From: Haliscomenobacter hydrossis DSM 1100
GTDB lineage: Bacteria > Bacteroidota > Bacteroidia > Chitinophagales > Saprospiraceae
DNA: 64,000 nucleotides
Assembly: GCF_000212735.1 (NCBI RefSeq)
Contig: NC_015510.1
Span: 1,984,001-2,048,000 of the forward strand
Direction: 5' to 3'
The notes under the pieces were generated by a model. It worked only from the letters and a program-made list of their open reading frames with translations. It did not search any database and was not told where the DNA came from. Made by a program: the position numbers and the translations under genes. Positions 33,905 to 43,077 of this stretch are shown in pieces. Numbering within the stretch: position 1 is the first letter of the stretch; each line of letters opens with the position of its first letter.

Positions 33905-35065
33905 ATGCTCAATCAAGCAGACTTATTGGTGGTGGGTGCCGGAATTTTAGGGACAGGTCACGCTTTGCAAGCACTGCGTAGCGGTTATTCCGTAATCCTG
34001 ACCGAAAAAGACAATGCTCCACAGGAAGCGACCGTGCGGAACTTCGGGCAAGCGGTCATTTCTGGTTTGTCTAGGGGCAAATGGAAACAATACGGGTTGG
34101 ATAGTTTGGCGCTCTATCAAGAGATTCAAACCGAATTTGACCTGGGCATTCGCAACAATGGCTCCTATTACATTGCCTCCAATGCCGATGAGTTGCAGCT
34201 CATTGAGGAATTGTATGCCATCAATGTTCAAGACAATTACAGTTGTCAGTTGTTGAATAAAGCCGAATGTTTGCAACGTTTTGCCACTTTGCGCTCCGAA
34301 TATTGCCTCGCAGCGCTCTATTTTCCGCTGGAACTGAGCATCGAACCCCGCACGATGATTCATCGTTTGTTGGTCTACCTACAACAAAAATATCCCGACA
34401 CCTTTCAATATTTGCCCAATACATCCATCTGTGCTTGTACTTCTGTAAACGGAGGCGCTATGGCCGAAACCACCAAAGGAAAAAAGCTGAAGGCAAGTAA
34501 AATCATCATTTGTTCGGGTAGCGAATTTCGTTTGCTTTACCCGGAAATTTTCCAGAACAGCAACCTGGTTGTTTCGAAATTGCAAATGATGCAAACTTAT
34601 CCACTGCCGGGAATACAACTGCCAGGAAACATCCTGACTGGCTTATCCATCCGACGGTACGAGAGTTTTCAACAATGCCCCAGTTGGGCCAAAAAAGATG
34701 ATGCAGTATATGACCCAAAGCTGCTGGACTACGGCATCCATATCCTGTTCAAACAAGCGCTGGATGGTTCCATCATCATTGGAGATTCCCATGAGTATGC
34801 ACCGGCATCAGCAGTCGATCAGTTGGGTTTCGATGTGCATACGGAGATCAATGATTTGATGCTGAACGAAGCCCAACGCATCCTCAATTTGCCCGATTGG
34901 CGCATCCAGAAATACTGGAATGGCTTTTATGCCCAGGTCAAGGGAGCAGACATGTTTCATCTTCAGGTAGATGAAAACATTCAGATTTTAACCGGAATTG
35001 GGGGCAAAGGAATGACCTCCGGGCTGGGTTTAGCCGGACACAACATTACACAAACATTCGCATGA
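33905..35065 (+). CDS. FAD-dependent oxidoreductase of the HpnW type (phosphonate-associated)
   Basis: The protein has 386 residues from the ATG at 33905, directly before the FAD motif LLVVGAGILGTG; 34 upstream codons are unlikely. Other marks are NGSYYIASN, the GSEFRLLYPE block and a C-terminal GGKGMTSGLGLAG. I know this family as the TIGR03364-type DAO enzyme found beside a phosphonatase-like hydrolase in phosphonate loci. Relatives oxidise N-methylated aminoethylphosphonate to phosphonoacetaldehyde. Its stop overlaps the start of the next gene (ATGA), so the two are coupled. Cytoplasmic; flavin-linked. The exact substrate is inferred from the family. Confidence 0.85.
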   Translation: MLNQADLLVVGAGILGTGHALQALRSGYSVILTEKDNAPQEATVRNFGQAVISGLSRGKWKQYGLDSLALYQEIQTEFDLGIRNNGSYYIASNADELQLIEELYAINVQDNYSCQLLNKAECLQRFATLRSEYCLAALYFPLELSIEPRTMIHRLLVYLQQKYPDTFQYLPNTSICACTSVNGGAMAETTKGKKLKASKIIICSGSEFRLLYPEIFQNSNLVVSKLQMMQTYPLPGIQLPGNILTGLSIRRYESFQQCPSWAKKDDAVYDPKLLDYGIHILFKQALDGSIIIGDSHEYAPASAVDQLGFDVHTEINDLMLNEAQRILNLPDWRIQKYWNGFYAQVKGADMFHLQVDENIQILTGIGGKGMTSGLGLAGHNITQTFA

Positions 35066-35787
35066 TGAAGAATCCAATTGAATTGGTGGTTTTTGATATG
35101 GCAGGCACCACCGTTCGCGACGAACACGAAGTTGAAGCCTGCTTTCGAGCTGCGGCAGTAAAAACCGGCCTTGAAATGACGGATGAAGAAACTTTGGCGG
35201 TACAGGGCTGGGCCAAACGTTTTGTGTTCGAAACCTACTGGGCCCGGCAATTGGGTACCCGCGATGAAACCTGGTTGCAACACGTTGACCATTCTTTCTA
35301 TACGTTTACAGAAATTCTGGAAAATCACTACCTCACTCAGCCAGTTGTACCTACAGTTGGCACTTTAGACGTCTTTGCTTTTTTGCGCGAACGGGGCATA
35401 AAAATTGCACTTACTACGGGCTTTTACCGCAAAGTGACGGACATTATTCTCGAGCGTCTAGGGTGGTTGCAAGGCCTGGATGAACATTACCTCAACACTG
35501 GAAATTCGGTCATTGATTGTTCCATTTCCAGCGACCAGGTAAGCAATGGAAGGCCTGCTCCGGATATGATTTTTAAAGCGATGGCAATGTTGAACATTTC
35601 AACCGCTGAAAAAGTAATCAATATTGGGGACACCCCATCGGATATTCAATCCGGAAAGAACGCTAGGACTGCTTACAATCTTGCGGTAAGCAATGGCACA
35701 CATCCTGCTGAACTCCTCCTACCTCACCATCCGGATAAGCTACTGGAAACCACAGCTGGACTTATCGAGTTCATTAAATTATTATAA
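35062..35787 (+). CDS. phosphonatase-like HAD hydrolase
   Basis: The protein has 241 residues. HAD motif I is VVFDMAGTTVRD, with the nucleophile Asp and the GTT(V)R step of the phosphonatase-like group (TIGR03351). Motif II is ALTTGFYR and motif III/IV is INIGDTPSDIQSGKNA. It lacks the extra Schiff-base lysine region that I could certify as PhnX, so it is called PhnX-like. With the oxidase before it, the pair would turn an alkylated aminoethylphosphonate into phosphonoacetaldehyde and then acetaldehyde plus phosphate. It starts inside the stop of the oxidase gene. Confidence 0.88.
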   Translation: MMKNPIELVVFDMAGTTVRDEHEVEACFRAAAVKTGLEMTDEETLAVQGWAKRFVFETYWARQLGTRDETWLQHVDHSFYTFTEILENHYLTQPVVPTVGTLDVFAFLRERGIKIALTTGFYRKVTDIILERLGWLQGLDEHYLNTGNSVIDCSISSDQVSNGRPAPDMIFKAMAMLNISTAEKVINIGDTPSDIQSGKNARTAYNLAVSNGTHPAELLLPHHPDKLLETTAGLIEFIKLL

Positions 35788-35991
35788 CTCCGCTAGTTAT
35801 TATTGTATTAGAAGAATGTTACAGAAAAATATTTATCTGATTAAAAAAAATACGGATAAAGCTTCCCTAGTTTGTGAAAAACATTTACATTTGCTTCATG
35901 GACGCAGTGAAAATTTACGCCCAGCGAAAAAAAATTGATTTATTTTTTACTTATGCTAAGTAAATTTTTAACTTTGCGGCGCAATTTTTTA

Positions 35992-36023
35992 TTTGCATCA
36001 TTCATAAAATAGTATTACATTTG
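35992..36023 (+). promoter_or_regulatory. consensus Bacteroidota promoter
   Basis: TTTG at 35992-35995 and TAcaTTTG at 36016-36023 are exactly 20 bases apart, the ideal spacing. Transcription would begin near 36029. Another -7-like TAacTTTG lies at 35969-35976 and a TACATTTG at 35886-35893, without a fitting -33. The stretch 35788-35991 shows no gene. Confidence 0.65.
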
Positions 36024-36028
36024 CTCTG

Positions 36029-36177
36029 AATTACTCTATTGTCAATAGATCGACCCAAAATGGGCGAAATCACCAACGAATTAATCGTTATTGATTTCGA
36101 GAATCTCGATAAAGAGCATTAACTGGGGTTTAGTTTTACTTAGGGCCGGGGGTCTCAATGACCTTCCGGTCTTTTTT
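36029..36177 (+). ncRNA. candidate small RNA or 5' leader, about 150 nt, with a 20-codon ORF
   Basis: A transcript from the 36016 promoter would run about 150 bases and end at a strong hairpin with a run of U. Inside is a short frame, ATG 36060 to TAA 36120-36122, giving MGEITNELIVIDFENLDKEH. This could be a leader peptide of a transcription attenuator for the nucleotidase gene that starts 40 bases later, or the transcript may be a stand-alone small RNA. No known family (6S, tmRNA, SRP) fits. Confidence 0.45.
36144..36177 (+). terminator. intrinsic terminator
   Basis: GGCCGGGGGTC pairs with GACCTTCCGGTC (one bulge, four G-T pairs) around TCAAT, followed by six T's (36172-36177). It lies between the 36016 promoter and the nucleotidase start, so read-through must be regulated or that gene needs another promoter. 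Confidence 0.65.
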
Positions 36178-36217
36178 ATTTGTATATTTTCGCCTACCTT
36201 GTATTCTAAAACCTTGT

Positions 36218-37756
36218 ATGAAAAAATTGATGCCCATTGGGCTACTTCTGCTCTTGCCGTTGTTATGGGGCTGTGCAGTCAAAGCACCTCAACGTACCCC
36301 TCAACCCATCGACTTTATCTTGCTTCAACTCAATGATGTATACGAAATAGCGCCACTGGAAGGTGGCAATGCCGGTGGACTCGCCAGGGTAGCCAGCCTG
36401 CGCAAAGACTTGCTCAAAGAGACCCCCAACGTGGTTACCGTCATCGCCGGAGATTTTCTTTCACCCAGTCTTATCGCCAATTTGAGTCTTGAAACTGGCG
36501 AAAAAATTGCTGGCCTGCAAATGGTTGAGACCCTTAATGCGATGGGCCTGGATTACGCAACTTTTGGCAATCACGAGTTTGATTTGCGGGATTCTGCGTT
36601 ATTACAAAAAAGAATCAACCAATGCAATTTCCGTTATGTAACGGCCAATGTGCGGAGGGTCTATACTGGTGGAGCGATTGCTCCTTTCAAACAAATGGTC
36701 AAGGGAAAATCGGAGCTTGTGCCCGATTTCATTACCCACACTTTTAAAAACAACCTGGGTGATTCCATGCGTTTAGCCCTTACTGGTCTTTTGTTGCCAT
36801 TTACCAAACGACCTTATGTGCACTATTTGCCGATAGAAGAAAATTTCCGTCGGGTTATTACTCAAGCCAAAACCCAAAGCGATGTCTTAGTGGCGCTCAC
36901 TCACCTCTCCGCAGCCGATGACCGGGCCCTGGCCGCAGCCGTACCTGGAGTTCCTCTGTTCATGGGGGGGCATGACCACACCCACCAGGATCACTATGTG
37001 GAAAATACCATCATCACAAAGGCGGATGCCAATGCCAAAACGGTGTACATCCACCGCTGTCGTTTTGATCCACAATCCAAACTCTTGCGCATCCAGTCTT
37101 CGTTAAAATACATCAACCCTTCCATTCCTTCTGACCCGACGACCCAGGCAGTAGTAGACAAATGGGTGTCCAAAGTTGACCAAACCCTGCGCAGCAACGG
37201 GTATCAGCCGGAACTCAAGCTGGCCGACCTCAAAGAAACCCTGGAATGTAAGGAGAGCGATATCCGCAGCAGACAAACCAACTTTGGGGACATGACGGTT
37301 CAGGCCATGGAAAATGCCTGGCCTGGTGCTGACGCTTACCTGATCAACTCGGGTTCCATGCGTATGGACGACGACTTATCCGGATCCATCACCGTTTATG
37401 ATGTCGTGCGGTCTTTTCCTTTCGGCGGTGGTTTTGCCCGTCAAGAACTGCCCGGATCGGAATTGAAAAACCTGCTCGACGTGGGTTTGGAAAAAAATCG
37501 GGGGGAAGGAGGCTATTTACAAGTAGGACACATCAGCAAAGTCAATGGCAACTGGCAGATTCGTGGCAAGGCCATCGACGACAAACAACTCTATAAAATA
37601 GTGATTTCATCATTTGTTGCCGGAGGCAGCGAAGCCAACCTGGGCTTTCTGGCCAAGTACAAAGCCGATGAACCCAAAATGCTTACCACCATTAAAGGCA
37701 AGCAGGTCAAGAATGATGTGCGGGATGTGGTGATTGAGTTTTACACAGGGTTTTAG
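36218..37756 (+). CDS. 5'-nucleotidase/2',3'-cyclic phosphodiesterase family lipoprotein (UshA-like)
   Basis: The protein has 512 residues from the ATG at 36218. A signal peptide ends in the lipobox LLWGC, so it is a cell-envelope lipoprotein. The metallophosphatase domain has LQLNDVYEI in place of the usual NDxH (the metal His of that motif is Tyr here), IAGDFLSPS, GNHEFDLRD and MGGHDHTH. The C-terminal 5'-nucleotidase substrate domain has LINSGSMRMDDDLSG and FGGGFARQELPG. It would release phosphate and nucleosides from extracellular nucleotides. The stop TAG is made by the first unit of the following TTTTAGGG array. The D-x-H to D-V-Y change is worth noting. Confidence 0.88.
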   Translation: MKKLMPIGLLLLLPLLWGCAVKAPQRTPQPIDFILLQLNDVYEIAPLEGGNAGGLARVASLRKDLLKETPNVVTVIAGDFLSPSLIANLSLETGEKIAGLQMVETLNAMGLDYATFGNHEFDLRDSALLQKRINQCNFRYVTANVRRVYTGGAIAPFKQMVKGKSELVPDFITHTFKNNLGDSMRLALTGLLLPFTKRPYVHYLPIEENFRRVITQAKTQSDVLVALTHLSAADDRALAAAVPGVPLFMGGHDHTHQDHYVENTIITKADANAKTVYIHRCRFDPQSKLLRIQSSLKYINPSIPSDPTTQAVVDKWVSKVDQTLRSNGYQPELKLADLKETLECKESDIRSRQTNFGDMTVQAMENAWPGADAYLINSGSMRMDDDLSGSITVYDVVRSFPFGGGFARQELPGSELKNLLDVGLEKNRGEGGYLQVGHISKVNGNWQIRGKAIDDKQLYKIVISSFVAGGSEANLGFLAKYKADEPKMLTTIKGKQVKNDVRDVVIEFYTGF

Positions 37757-37864
37757 GGTTTTAGGGTTTTAGGGTTTTAGGGTCTTAGGGTCTTAGGGTT
37801 GATCACAACATTCAATAATTGCGACCAACCCTAAAACCATAAGACCCTAAAACCTTAAGACCCG
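37747..37864. repeat. TTTTAGGG telomere-like array folding back as a hairpin
   Basis: Seven GGG runs are spaced by TTTTA (four times) and then TCTTA, from 37748 to 37799; a loop of about 25 bases follows, and a C-rich arm of CCCTAAAACC and CCCTAAAACCTTAAGACCC units from 37826 to 37864. The first repeat supplies the nucleotidase stop codon TAG (37754-37756), and the array ends four bases before the stop of the convergent BNR gene. The G-rich strand fits a G-quadruplex motif (GGG-N5 repeated). Confidence 0.9.
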
Positions 37865-37867
37865 AAT

Positions 37868-40800
37868 TTATTCGACCACCGCCGGCAAATTCAAGCCCTT
37901 AAATGCCGCATTGTATCCCTGAATCTCCTGCTTGAGGGCTTGCAAGGATTGTTGGTGTTTACCCCATTCGGCGCTGAGGTCCGCCAAACGCTCGCGGGTG
38001 CCCTGGGTAATGCGCGGGTCGTGCGCGTCCACTTTGCCGCGTACATCAAACAGCTCGACACTGAGTTTGCTCGGCCAGTTGATCACATCCTGCCCATTTT
38101 TGGTGCGGGGTTCTATCAAATTGCTTTCCAATTCATTGATTTTTTTGACCAGATCCTGGCCTTTTTTCAGCACATCGGCAGCCGAGGTATTGTCTTTGAG
38201 TACCTCATTGTAGGCTTCTACCTGTTTTCTAACCTTCCGAAGTTGAGCGACTGCCTTGTGAATGTCATTGATGTGATCCCCAAGTTTTTGCAGCATGGCC
38301 TGTTGGGCTTGCCAATCGGTGGCACTGTTGACCAAACGAGGATCGGGCAAAACCGTTACCATTTGCTCCGAAACCTGCCCGCGATGGCTCAGTCGAAGTT
38401 TGTATTGGCCTGGGGCTACGCGGTGCCCGCGATAGTCGCCATAGATAAAAACGCCGGGCACATCTAACAAACCGTCAGTTCTGAAATCCCAGGCAAAGCG
38501 ATTGATGCCAGCCGCTGACGGAAGTACGGGCTCTGGAGCCGGGCCACCGGGATAGGGTTTGAAGTTTTCGTCTTTTTTATTGCTGAGTTTGCGGATTACC
38601 TTACCCGCTGCATCCAATACCTCGATGCGCAACAAGTTGGTATCAGCTTTTTCCTTGAGGTAGTAGTCAAAAATGACTCCCTCTGCCGGGTTCATACCAA
38701 TACCGGGCGCGCCTTCACCCGACAAATAAGCCGAGCCCCCGCTGAAACGTCGACTGGCCTGAGGTTTGAACAATAGGGCTGTGGCGGTTCCAATGACCCC
38801 TTTGGCCTGTTGCAAAGCCCCCAGGTCATCCAAAATCCAGAAAGCCCGACCAGCAGTAGAAGCCACCAGGTCGTTGTTGCGGATTTGTAAATCGGTAACG
38901 GGCACTACGGGCAAGTTGAGCTGTAGCCGGCTCCATTGCAGGCCCCCATCATAAGAGAGGTAAAAGCCCCGTTCTGCTCCGGCATACAACAAACCTTTGG
39001 TCTGTTTATCTTCCCGAATGACTTTGATGAAATCGTCGGTGTCAACTCCGATAGCAATTTTGCTCCAGGTTTTGCCGTAGTCGGTGGTTTTGTAAGTATA
39101 AGAAACGAAGTCGTTGAACTTGTAGCGGGTAGCCGAAATATAGGCAGTTCCCGGATCGTGGGGCGATACCTCAATCGATTGGATCATACTTTCGGGCAGA
39201 TCCTTTGGCGTAACGTTGCTCCAGGTCCGGCCATCATCACGGGTCAGGTACACCAGGCCACAATCCGAGCCGGTGTAGATCACTCCTTTTTCCAGGCTGG
39301 ATTCAATCAGATAATATATGGTGTTGTAGTTTTCACCCCCGGCGCCTTCATTGGTCAGCGGGCCACCACCAATGTCTTGCTTGGTGGTATCGTTGCGGGT
39401 GAGGTCGGGGCTGATTTTTTCCCAACTCAAACCAGCATCGCGGGTACGAAAAACAACGTTGCCCGTATGGTAGATCACTTTGGGGTCATGTGGCGAGCTG
39501 ACGATGGGCGCATTCCAATTGAAGCGGTACTTCATCTGTTTGGGTGGATTGGCCAGGTTCAGGGAAGAATAAGCCATGACGTCTTTGCGCTCATTGGTGC
39601 GGGTATCCAAGGCTTCAATCAAACCCTGGTAACAGCCCCCCAACATGACCTCGGGATTATTGGGGTCAAAGGCGATAAAAGCACTTTCACAACCGGGCCC
39701 TTCAAACCAATCGGTTTGGGTAATGCCATACCCGTTGTTGCGGCTGGCAATGACCACCGACGTGTTGTCTTGCTGGCCTCCATATACTCGATAAGGAAAC
39801 AAGTTATCCGTATTGACCCGATAAAACTGTGCGGTAGGTTGATTGCCCTGGGTTGACCAGCTGCGTCCGGCATTGAAGGAAATCTCCCCTCCCCCATCGT
39901 CTCCCAGAATCATGTTCTGGTTGTTGTTGGGGTTGATCCACAGATCGTGGGTATCACCATGACCGACCCGGATGGTGCTGAACGTACGTCCGCCGTCAAT
40001 GGAGCGCGTCATAGGAGCGTTGAGGACGTAGACAATATCGGCATTGCTGGGATCGGCAAACACCTCCATATAATACCAGGAACGCGAATTGATGTTTTGA
40101 TCGGAGCTCAATAAGGCCCAGGATTCTCCGCCGTTGTCCGAGCGGTACAAACCCGCTTTGGATTTTTCGGCCTCCACAATGGCAAAAACGCGGTTGGGGT
40201 TGACGGGCGAAACGGAAACGCCGATTTTGCCCATTTCTTTAGGCAAACCTTCGTTGATTTTTTTCCAGGTTTCTCCGCCGTCGGTAGACTTCCAAATCAT
40301 GGAGCCAGGGCCACCACTTTCGACTTTCCAGGGGGTGCGGCGGTGTTGCCAGGTAGCGGCGTACAAAATGCGTGGATTGGTTCGATCCATACTCAAGCTG
40401 GAAGCACCGGAGTTTTCGTCGACGTACAATACTTTTTTCCAGGTTGTGCCCCCATCGGAAGACTTGTAAATTCCCCGATCGGCGCCAGGCCCATGCAAGG
40501 GGCCTTGAGCGGCAACATACACCAGATCGGGATTGTGGGGATGTACCACCACGTCGGAGATGTGGCGGGTTTTTTCCAAACCCATGTTTTTCCAGGTTTT
40601 CCCGGCATCGGTGGATTTGTACACGCCATCGCCGTAAGTGGTCATTACGCCGCGCACCGCGTGCTCACCCATGCCTACGTAGATGACATTGGGATCGGAG
40701 TCGGCCACGGCAATATCGCCCACCGAGCTGGATTTGAACTGGCCGTCGGAGATATTGCGCCAGTTGAGGCCAGCGTCTTCAGTTTTCCAGAGACCACCAC

Positions 40801-41035
40801 CGGTATACCCGCAATAATACAGGTTTTCATTTTGGATGACGCCCGAAACGGCATTGGAGCGCCCGCCGCGAAAGGGGCCGATATTGCGCCATCTCAGTCC
40901 GGCGTAGTTTTTGGCATCAAAGGTATTGGTGCTGGGCGGCGGCGTGGCTGGTGCCGGGGCATTCTTTTTTTGTCCCCAAAGGTTGTTGCTGAGCAGCAAC
41001 AGCGCTAGCAATAAGAGTTTGTAAAGGTTTTGCAT
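37868..41035 (-). CDS. large secreted BNR/sortilin-like repeat glycosidase-like protein
   Basis: The protein has 1055 residues with a signal peptide ([16 protein letters not shown]). Residues about 45-720 hold many BNR Asp-box motifs (SxDGGxTW), for instance [33 protein letters not shown] and [10 protein letters not shown], as in the VPS10/sortilin and photosystem-repair-like propellers of Bacteroidota. The last 150 residues form a helical tail with a long coiled-coil-like run ([41 protein letters not shown]), common to this family. Likely a secreted or surface propeller that binds or cuts glycans or peptides; no catalytic set is certain. It converges on the nucleotidase gene with the TTTTAGGG array between them. 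Confidence 0.85.
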   Translation of the reverse strand: MQNLYKLLLLALLLLSNNLWGQKKNAPAPATPPPSTNTFDAKNYAGLRWRNIGPFRGGRSNAVSGVIQNENLYYCGYTGGGLWKTEDAGLNWRNISDGQFKSSSVGDIAVADSDPNVIYVGMGEHAVRGVMTTYGDGVYKSTDAGKTWKNMGLEKTRHISDVVVHPHNPDLVYVAAQGPLHGPGADRGIYKSSDGGTTWKKVLYVDENSGASSLSMDRTNPRILYAATWQHRRTPWKVESGGPGSMIWKSTDGGETWKKINEGLPKEMGKIGVSVSPVNPNRVFAIVEAEKSKAGLYRSDNGGESWALLSSDQNINSRSWYYMEVFADPSNADIVYVLNAPMTRSIDGGRTFSTIRVGHGDTHDLWINPNNNQNMILGDDGGGEISFNAGRSWSTQGNQPTAQFYRVNTDNLFPYRVYGGQQDNTSVVIASRNNGYGITQTDWFEGPGCESAFIAFDPNNPEVMLGGCYQGLIEALDTRTNERKDVMAYSSLNLANPPKQMKYRFNWNAPIVSSPHDPKVIYHTGNVVFRTRDAGLSWEKISPDLTRNDTTKQDIGGGPLTNEGAGGENYNTIYYLIESSLEKGVIYTGSDCGLVYLTRDDGRTWSNVTPKDLPESMIQSIEVSPHDPGTAYISATRYKFNDFVSYTYKTTDYGKTWSKIAIGVDTDDFIKVIREDKQTKGLLYAGAERGFYLSYDGGLQWSRLQLNLPVVPVTDLQIRNNDLVASTAGRAFWILDDLGALQQAKGVIGTATALLFKPQASRRFSGGSAYLSGEGAPGIGMNPAEGVIFDYYLKEKADTNLLRIEVLDAAGKVIRKLSNKKDENFKPYPGGPAPEPVLPSAAGINRFAWDFRTDGLLDVPGVFIYGDYRGHRVAPGQYKLRLSHRGQVSEQMVTVLPDPRLVNSATDWQAQQAMLQKLGDHINDIHKAVAQLRKVRKQVEAYNEVLKDNTSAADVLKKGQDLVKKINELESNLIEPRTKNGQDVINWPSKLSVELFDVRGKVDAHDPRITQGTRERLADLSAEWGKHQQSLQALKQEIQGYNAAFKGLNLPAVVE

Positions 41036-41097
41036 GATTTTGGTCAGGTTATGTAGACTTGATCAAAAATAGCAAACCCTTTGCAAGAATCTTTTAT

Positions 41098-41526
41098 TTA
41101 TTTGGAAAGAATCTCCGAATAAAAATTCCCTTCCCGGTATTCATAAAGCACGTGGCGAACCGTTGGCGTGAGGTTTTTGGGTAAATTATCGAGGTAGAAC
41201 CATTCTGCTTCTTTGAACTTGTGGGTTTCACGTGCTTGTAATTCTCCATCCCAATGATAGGCTTTGAAATACATGACGATGCGTTGCTGTTGATTTTTGA
41301 TCTTGTGCAAAACATGCACCAGGTGCAGGTCTTCGGGTTTTAGGACAATTCCGGCTTCTTCAAAACTTTCCCTGATGACGGATTGTCGTGCAGATTCGCG
41401 CAATTCAACATTTCCACCTACCAGCGTATAGTTGCCCCCATTGGGCTTCGTTTGTTTTAACAGCAAGATTTGCCCTTTGTGGTAAAGGATCAAACGCGCT
41501 TTGACATTGATGTTGCCCGAAATCAT
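41098..41526 (-). CDS. Nudix hydrolase
   Basis: The protein has 142 residues from the ATG at 41526 (MISGNINVKARLILYH). The frame is open to 41703 but the extra part has no conservation pattern and would overlap the promoter of the next gene. The Nudix box reads GGNVELRESARQSVIRESFEEAGI, matching GX5EX7REUXEEXGU. Such enzymes split a nucleoside diphosphate linked to a group X with Mg; the substrate is unknown. The upstream half of the strand, RLILYHKGQILLLKQ, is the usual first strand. Confidence 0.9.
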   Translation of the reverse strand: MISGNINVKARLILYHKGQILLLKQTKPNGGNYTLVGGNVELRESARQSVIRESFEEAGIVLKPEDLHLVHVLHKIKNQQQRIVMYFKAYHWDGELQARETHKFKEAEWFYLDNLPKNLTPTVRHVLYEYREGNFYSEILSK

Positions 41527-41660
41527 TGGTTTACCGGGTTTATAAGATGATCGTAGCTCTGTCGTTAAAAATTTAAGGCTACTAGAAGGCCAAATATAGC
41601 AACACTTGGGGATTCGGATCATTAAAACTTTACGATGACACTCAGCTAAGTATTTTTTAT

Positions 41661-41668
41661 TATTTTTG
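41661..41668 (+). promoter_or_regulatory. putative -7 element for the cysteine-synthase-like gene
   Basis: TAttTTTG matches the -7 consensus, 67 bases before the ATG at 41735. No TTG is found at the -33 position, so support is moderate. Confidence 0.35.
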
Positions 41669-41734
41669 TGGTTGATTTCCCGTGAACTTGCCTGAAATGC
41701 CATTAACCTTAACTATTTAACCAAAAGAGCGCTT

Positions 41735-42916
41735 ATGCATTACGAAAACGTTCTGGCGACTATAGGCAATACACCTTTGATTCGGATGAATCGTATTGCG
41801 CAGGAAATCCCGGCCAAAGTATTCGCTAAGGTAGAATCCTACAACCCTGGTCAAAGTGCCAAAGATCGCATTGCCCTATTCATGATTGAAGAGGCAGAGC
41901 GTGCTGGCAAACTTAAACCTGGTGGCACTATTGTAGAAGCAACTTCCGGAAATACGGGTTTTAGCATTGCTATGGTCAGTTCCATCAAGGGTTACCGTTG
42001 CATCCTCACCCTTACCAGCAAAGCTTCACCAGAAAAAATATCGCTGCTCAAATCCATGGGTGCCCAAGTGGTGATTTGTCCGGTTGATGTAGAACCCGCA
42101 GATCCTCGTTCTTATTATTCGGCAGCTGAGCGCATCGCCCACGAAACGCCCAATTCTTTTTATTTGGCCCAGAATTTCAATTTGGACAATGCCGAAGCGC
42201 ATTACCGCACTACGGGGCCAGAGATTTGGAAACAAACCAGGGGAAAAATCACCCATTTCGTCTGCTGTGCAGGCACAGGTGGAACCCTTTCTGGTACGGC
42301 ACGTTACCTCAAAGAAAAAAATCCAGACGTCAAAATTATCGGTGTAGATGCTTATGGCTCGGTGTTGAAAAAATTCTGGGAAACCCACGAATATGACCCC
42401 AACGAAATCAAACCCTACAAGGTAGAAGGCTTGGGAAAAAACATCATCCCCCACAACATGAACTTTGAACTGGTGGATGATTTTGTCAAAGTCACCGACA
42501 AAGACAGCGCCTTTCAAACCCGCGATTTGGCCAAATACGAAGGCTTGATGGTCGGCTATTCCAGCGGATCGGCGATGCAGGCGGTTTTTGAAATCGCCGA
42601 TGAGTTGAGCAAAGATGACGTGGTGGTCGTGCTGTTTTCAGACCACGGCTCACGTTACCTGGGTAAGATTTTCAACGATGAGTGGATGGTTGAACAAGGC
42701 TGGCTGGAATGTGAACCCGCCGAGGCAGCAGCCGGAATGGGCAGTACGCCTCCGGTGAAGCACTTCGAGCATTATGCTCCTGCGGAAGCAACCGGATCAG
42801 CGGCTTATTTCTACAGCTACGAAGCCATGCGCGATCGGTACATCAAGTACTACCGCACGTATCGGCTGAAGTATAAAAAATACATTCGGCTGACGCGGCA
42901 AACGTTGGGGCTTTAG
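41735..42916 (+). CDS. cysteine synthase / cystathionine beta-synthase family PLP enzyme
   Basis: The protein has 393 residues. Lys43 in NPGQSAKDRIAL is the PLP lysine, EATSGNTGFSIAM binds substrate and phosphate, and GTGGTLSGTARYL is the glycine loop. After the catalytic core (about 320 residues) a tail of about 70 residues is extra relative to CysK and has PPVKHFEHYAP and YEAMRDRYIKYYRTYRLKYKKY, which I do not recognise. It would make cysteine from O-acetylserine, or cystathionine from serine and homocysteine; both fit the fold. Cytoplasmic. Its stop TAG is the first base group of the following G-rich hairpin (TAGGGTTCGGGGG). Confidence 0.88.
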   Translation: MHYENVLATIGNTPLIRMNRIAQEIPAKVFAKVESYNPGQSAKDRIALFMIEEAERAGKLKPGGTIVEATSGNTGFSIAMVSSIKGYRCILTLTSKASPEKISLLKSMGAQVVICPVDVEPADPRSYYSAAERIAHETPNSFYLAQNFNLDNAEAHYRTTGPEIWKQTRGKITHFVCCAGTGGTLSGTARYLKEKNPDVKIIGVDAYGSVLKKFWETHEYDPNEIKPYKVEGLGKNIIPHNMNFELVDDFVKVTDKDSAFQTRDLAKYEGLMVGYSSGSAMQAVFEIADELSKDDVVVVLFSDHGSRYLGKIFNDEWMVEQGWLECEPAEAAAGMGSTPPVKHFEHYAPAEATGSAAYFYSYEAMRDRYIKYYRTYRLKYKKYIRLTRQTLGL

Positions 42917-43013
42917 GGTTCGGGGGTTCGAAGTTCGGGGGTTTAGCACCACTCCCGAACCCACGAACTTCGAACCCCTCAACCCACGACCCCCCGAACT
43001 CCGAACCCTTTTT
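42914..43013 (+). repeat. G-rich hairpin array at the cysteine-synthase-like stop
   Basis: From the stop codon the plus strand reads TAGGGTTCGGGGGTTCGAAG and continues to GGGGG; a short loop (TTTAGCACCACTCC) follows, then CCGAACCCACGAACTTCGAA and more C-rich units to 43008. Five T's follow (43009-43013), as in an intrinsic terminator. The same GGTTCGGG unit builds the 21.9 kb array. Confidence 0.85.
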
Positions 43014-43077
43014 CCTTGACAAAACCATTCCCGCCGCTTATTTTTGCGCTGGAATAAAAAAATATCCGACCAAACAT

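Noticed and set aside
37747-37864. TTTTAGGG array as a CRISPR-like repeat array
   Set aside because: Units are 8 bases, without spacers, and pair with a C-rich arm, so it is a hairpin array.
41527-41703. 59-codon N-terminal extension of the Nudix gene
   Set aside because: The extension lacks any pattern and would overlap a putative promoter; the ATG at 41526 fits the family length.
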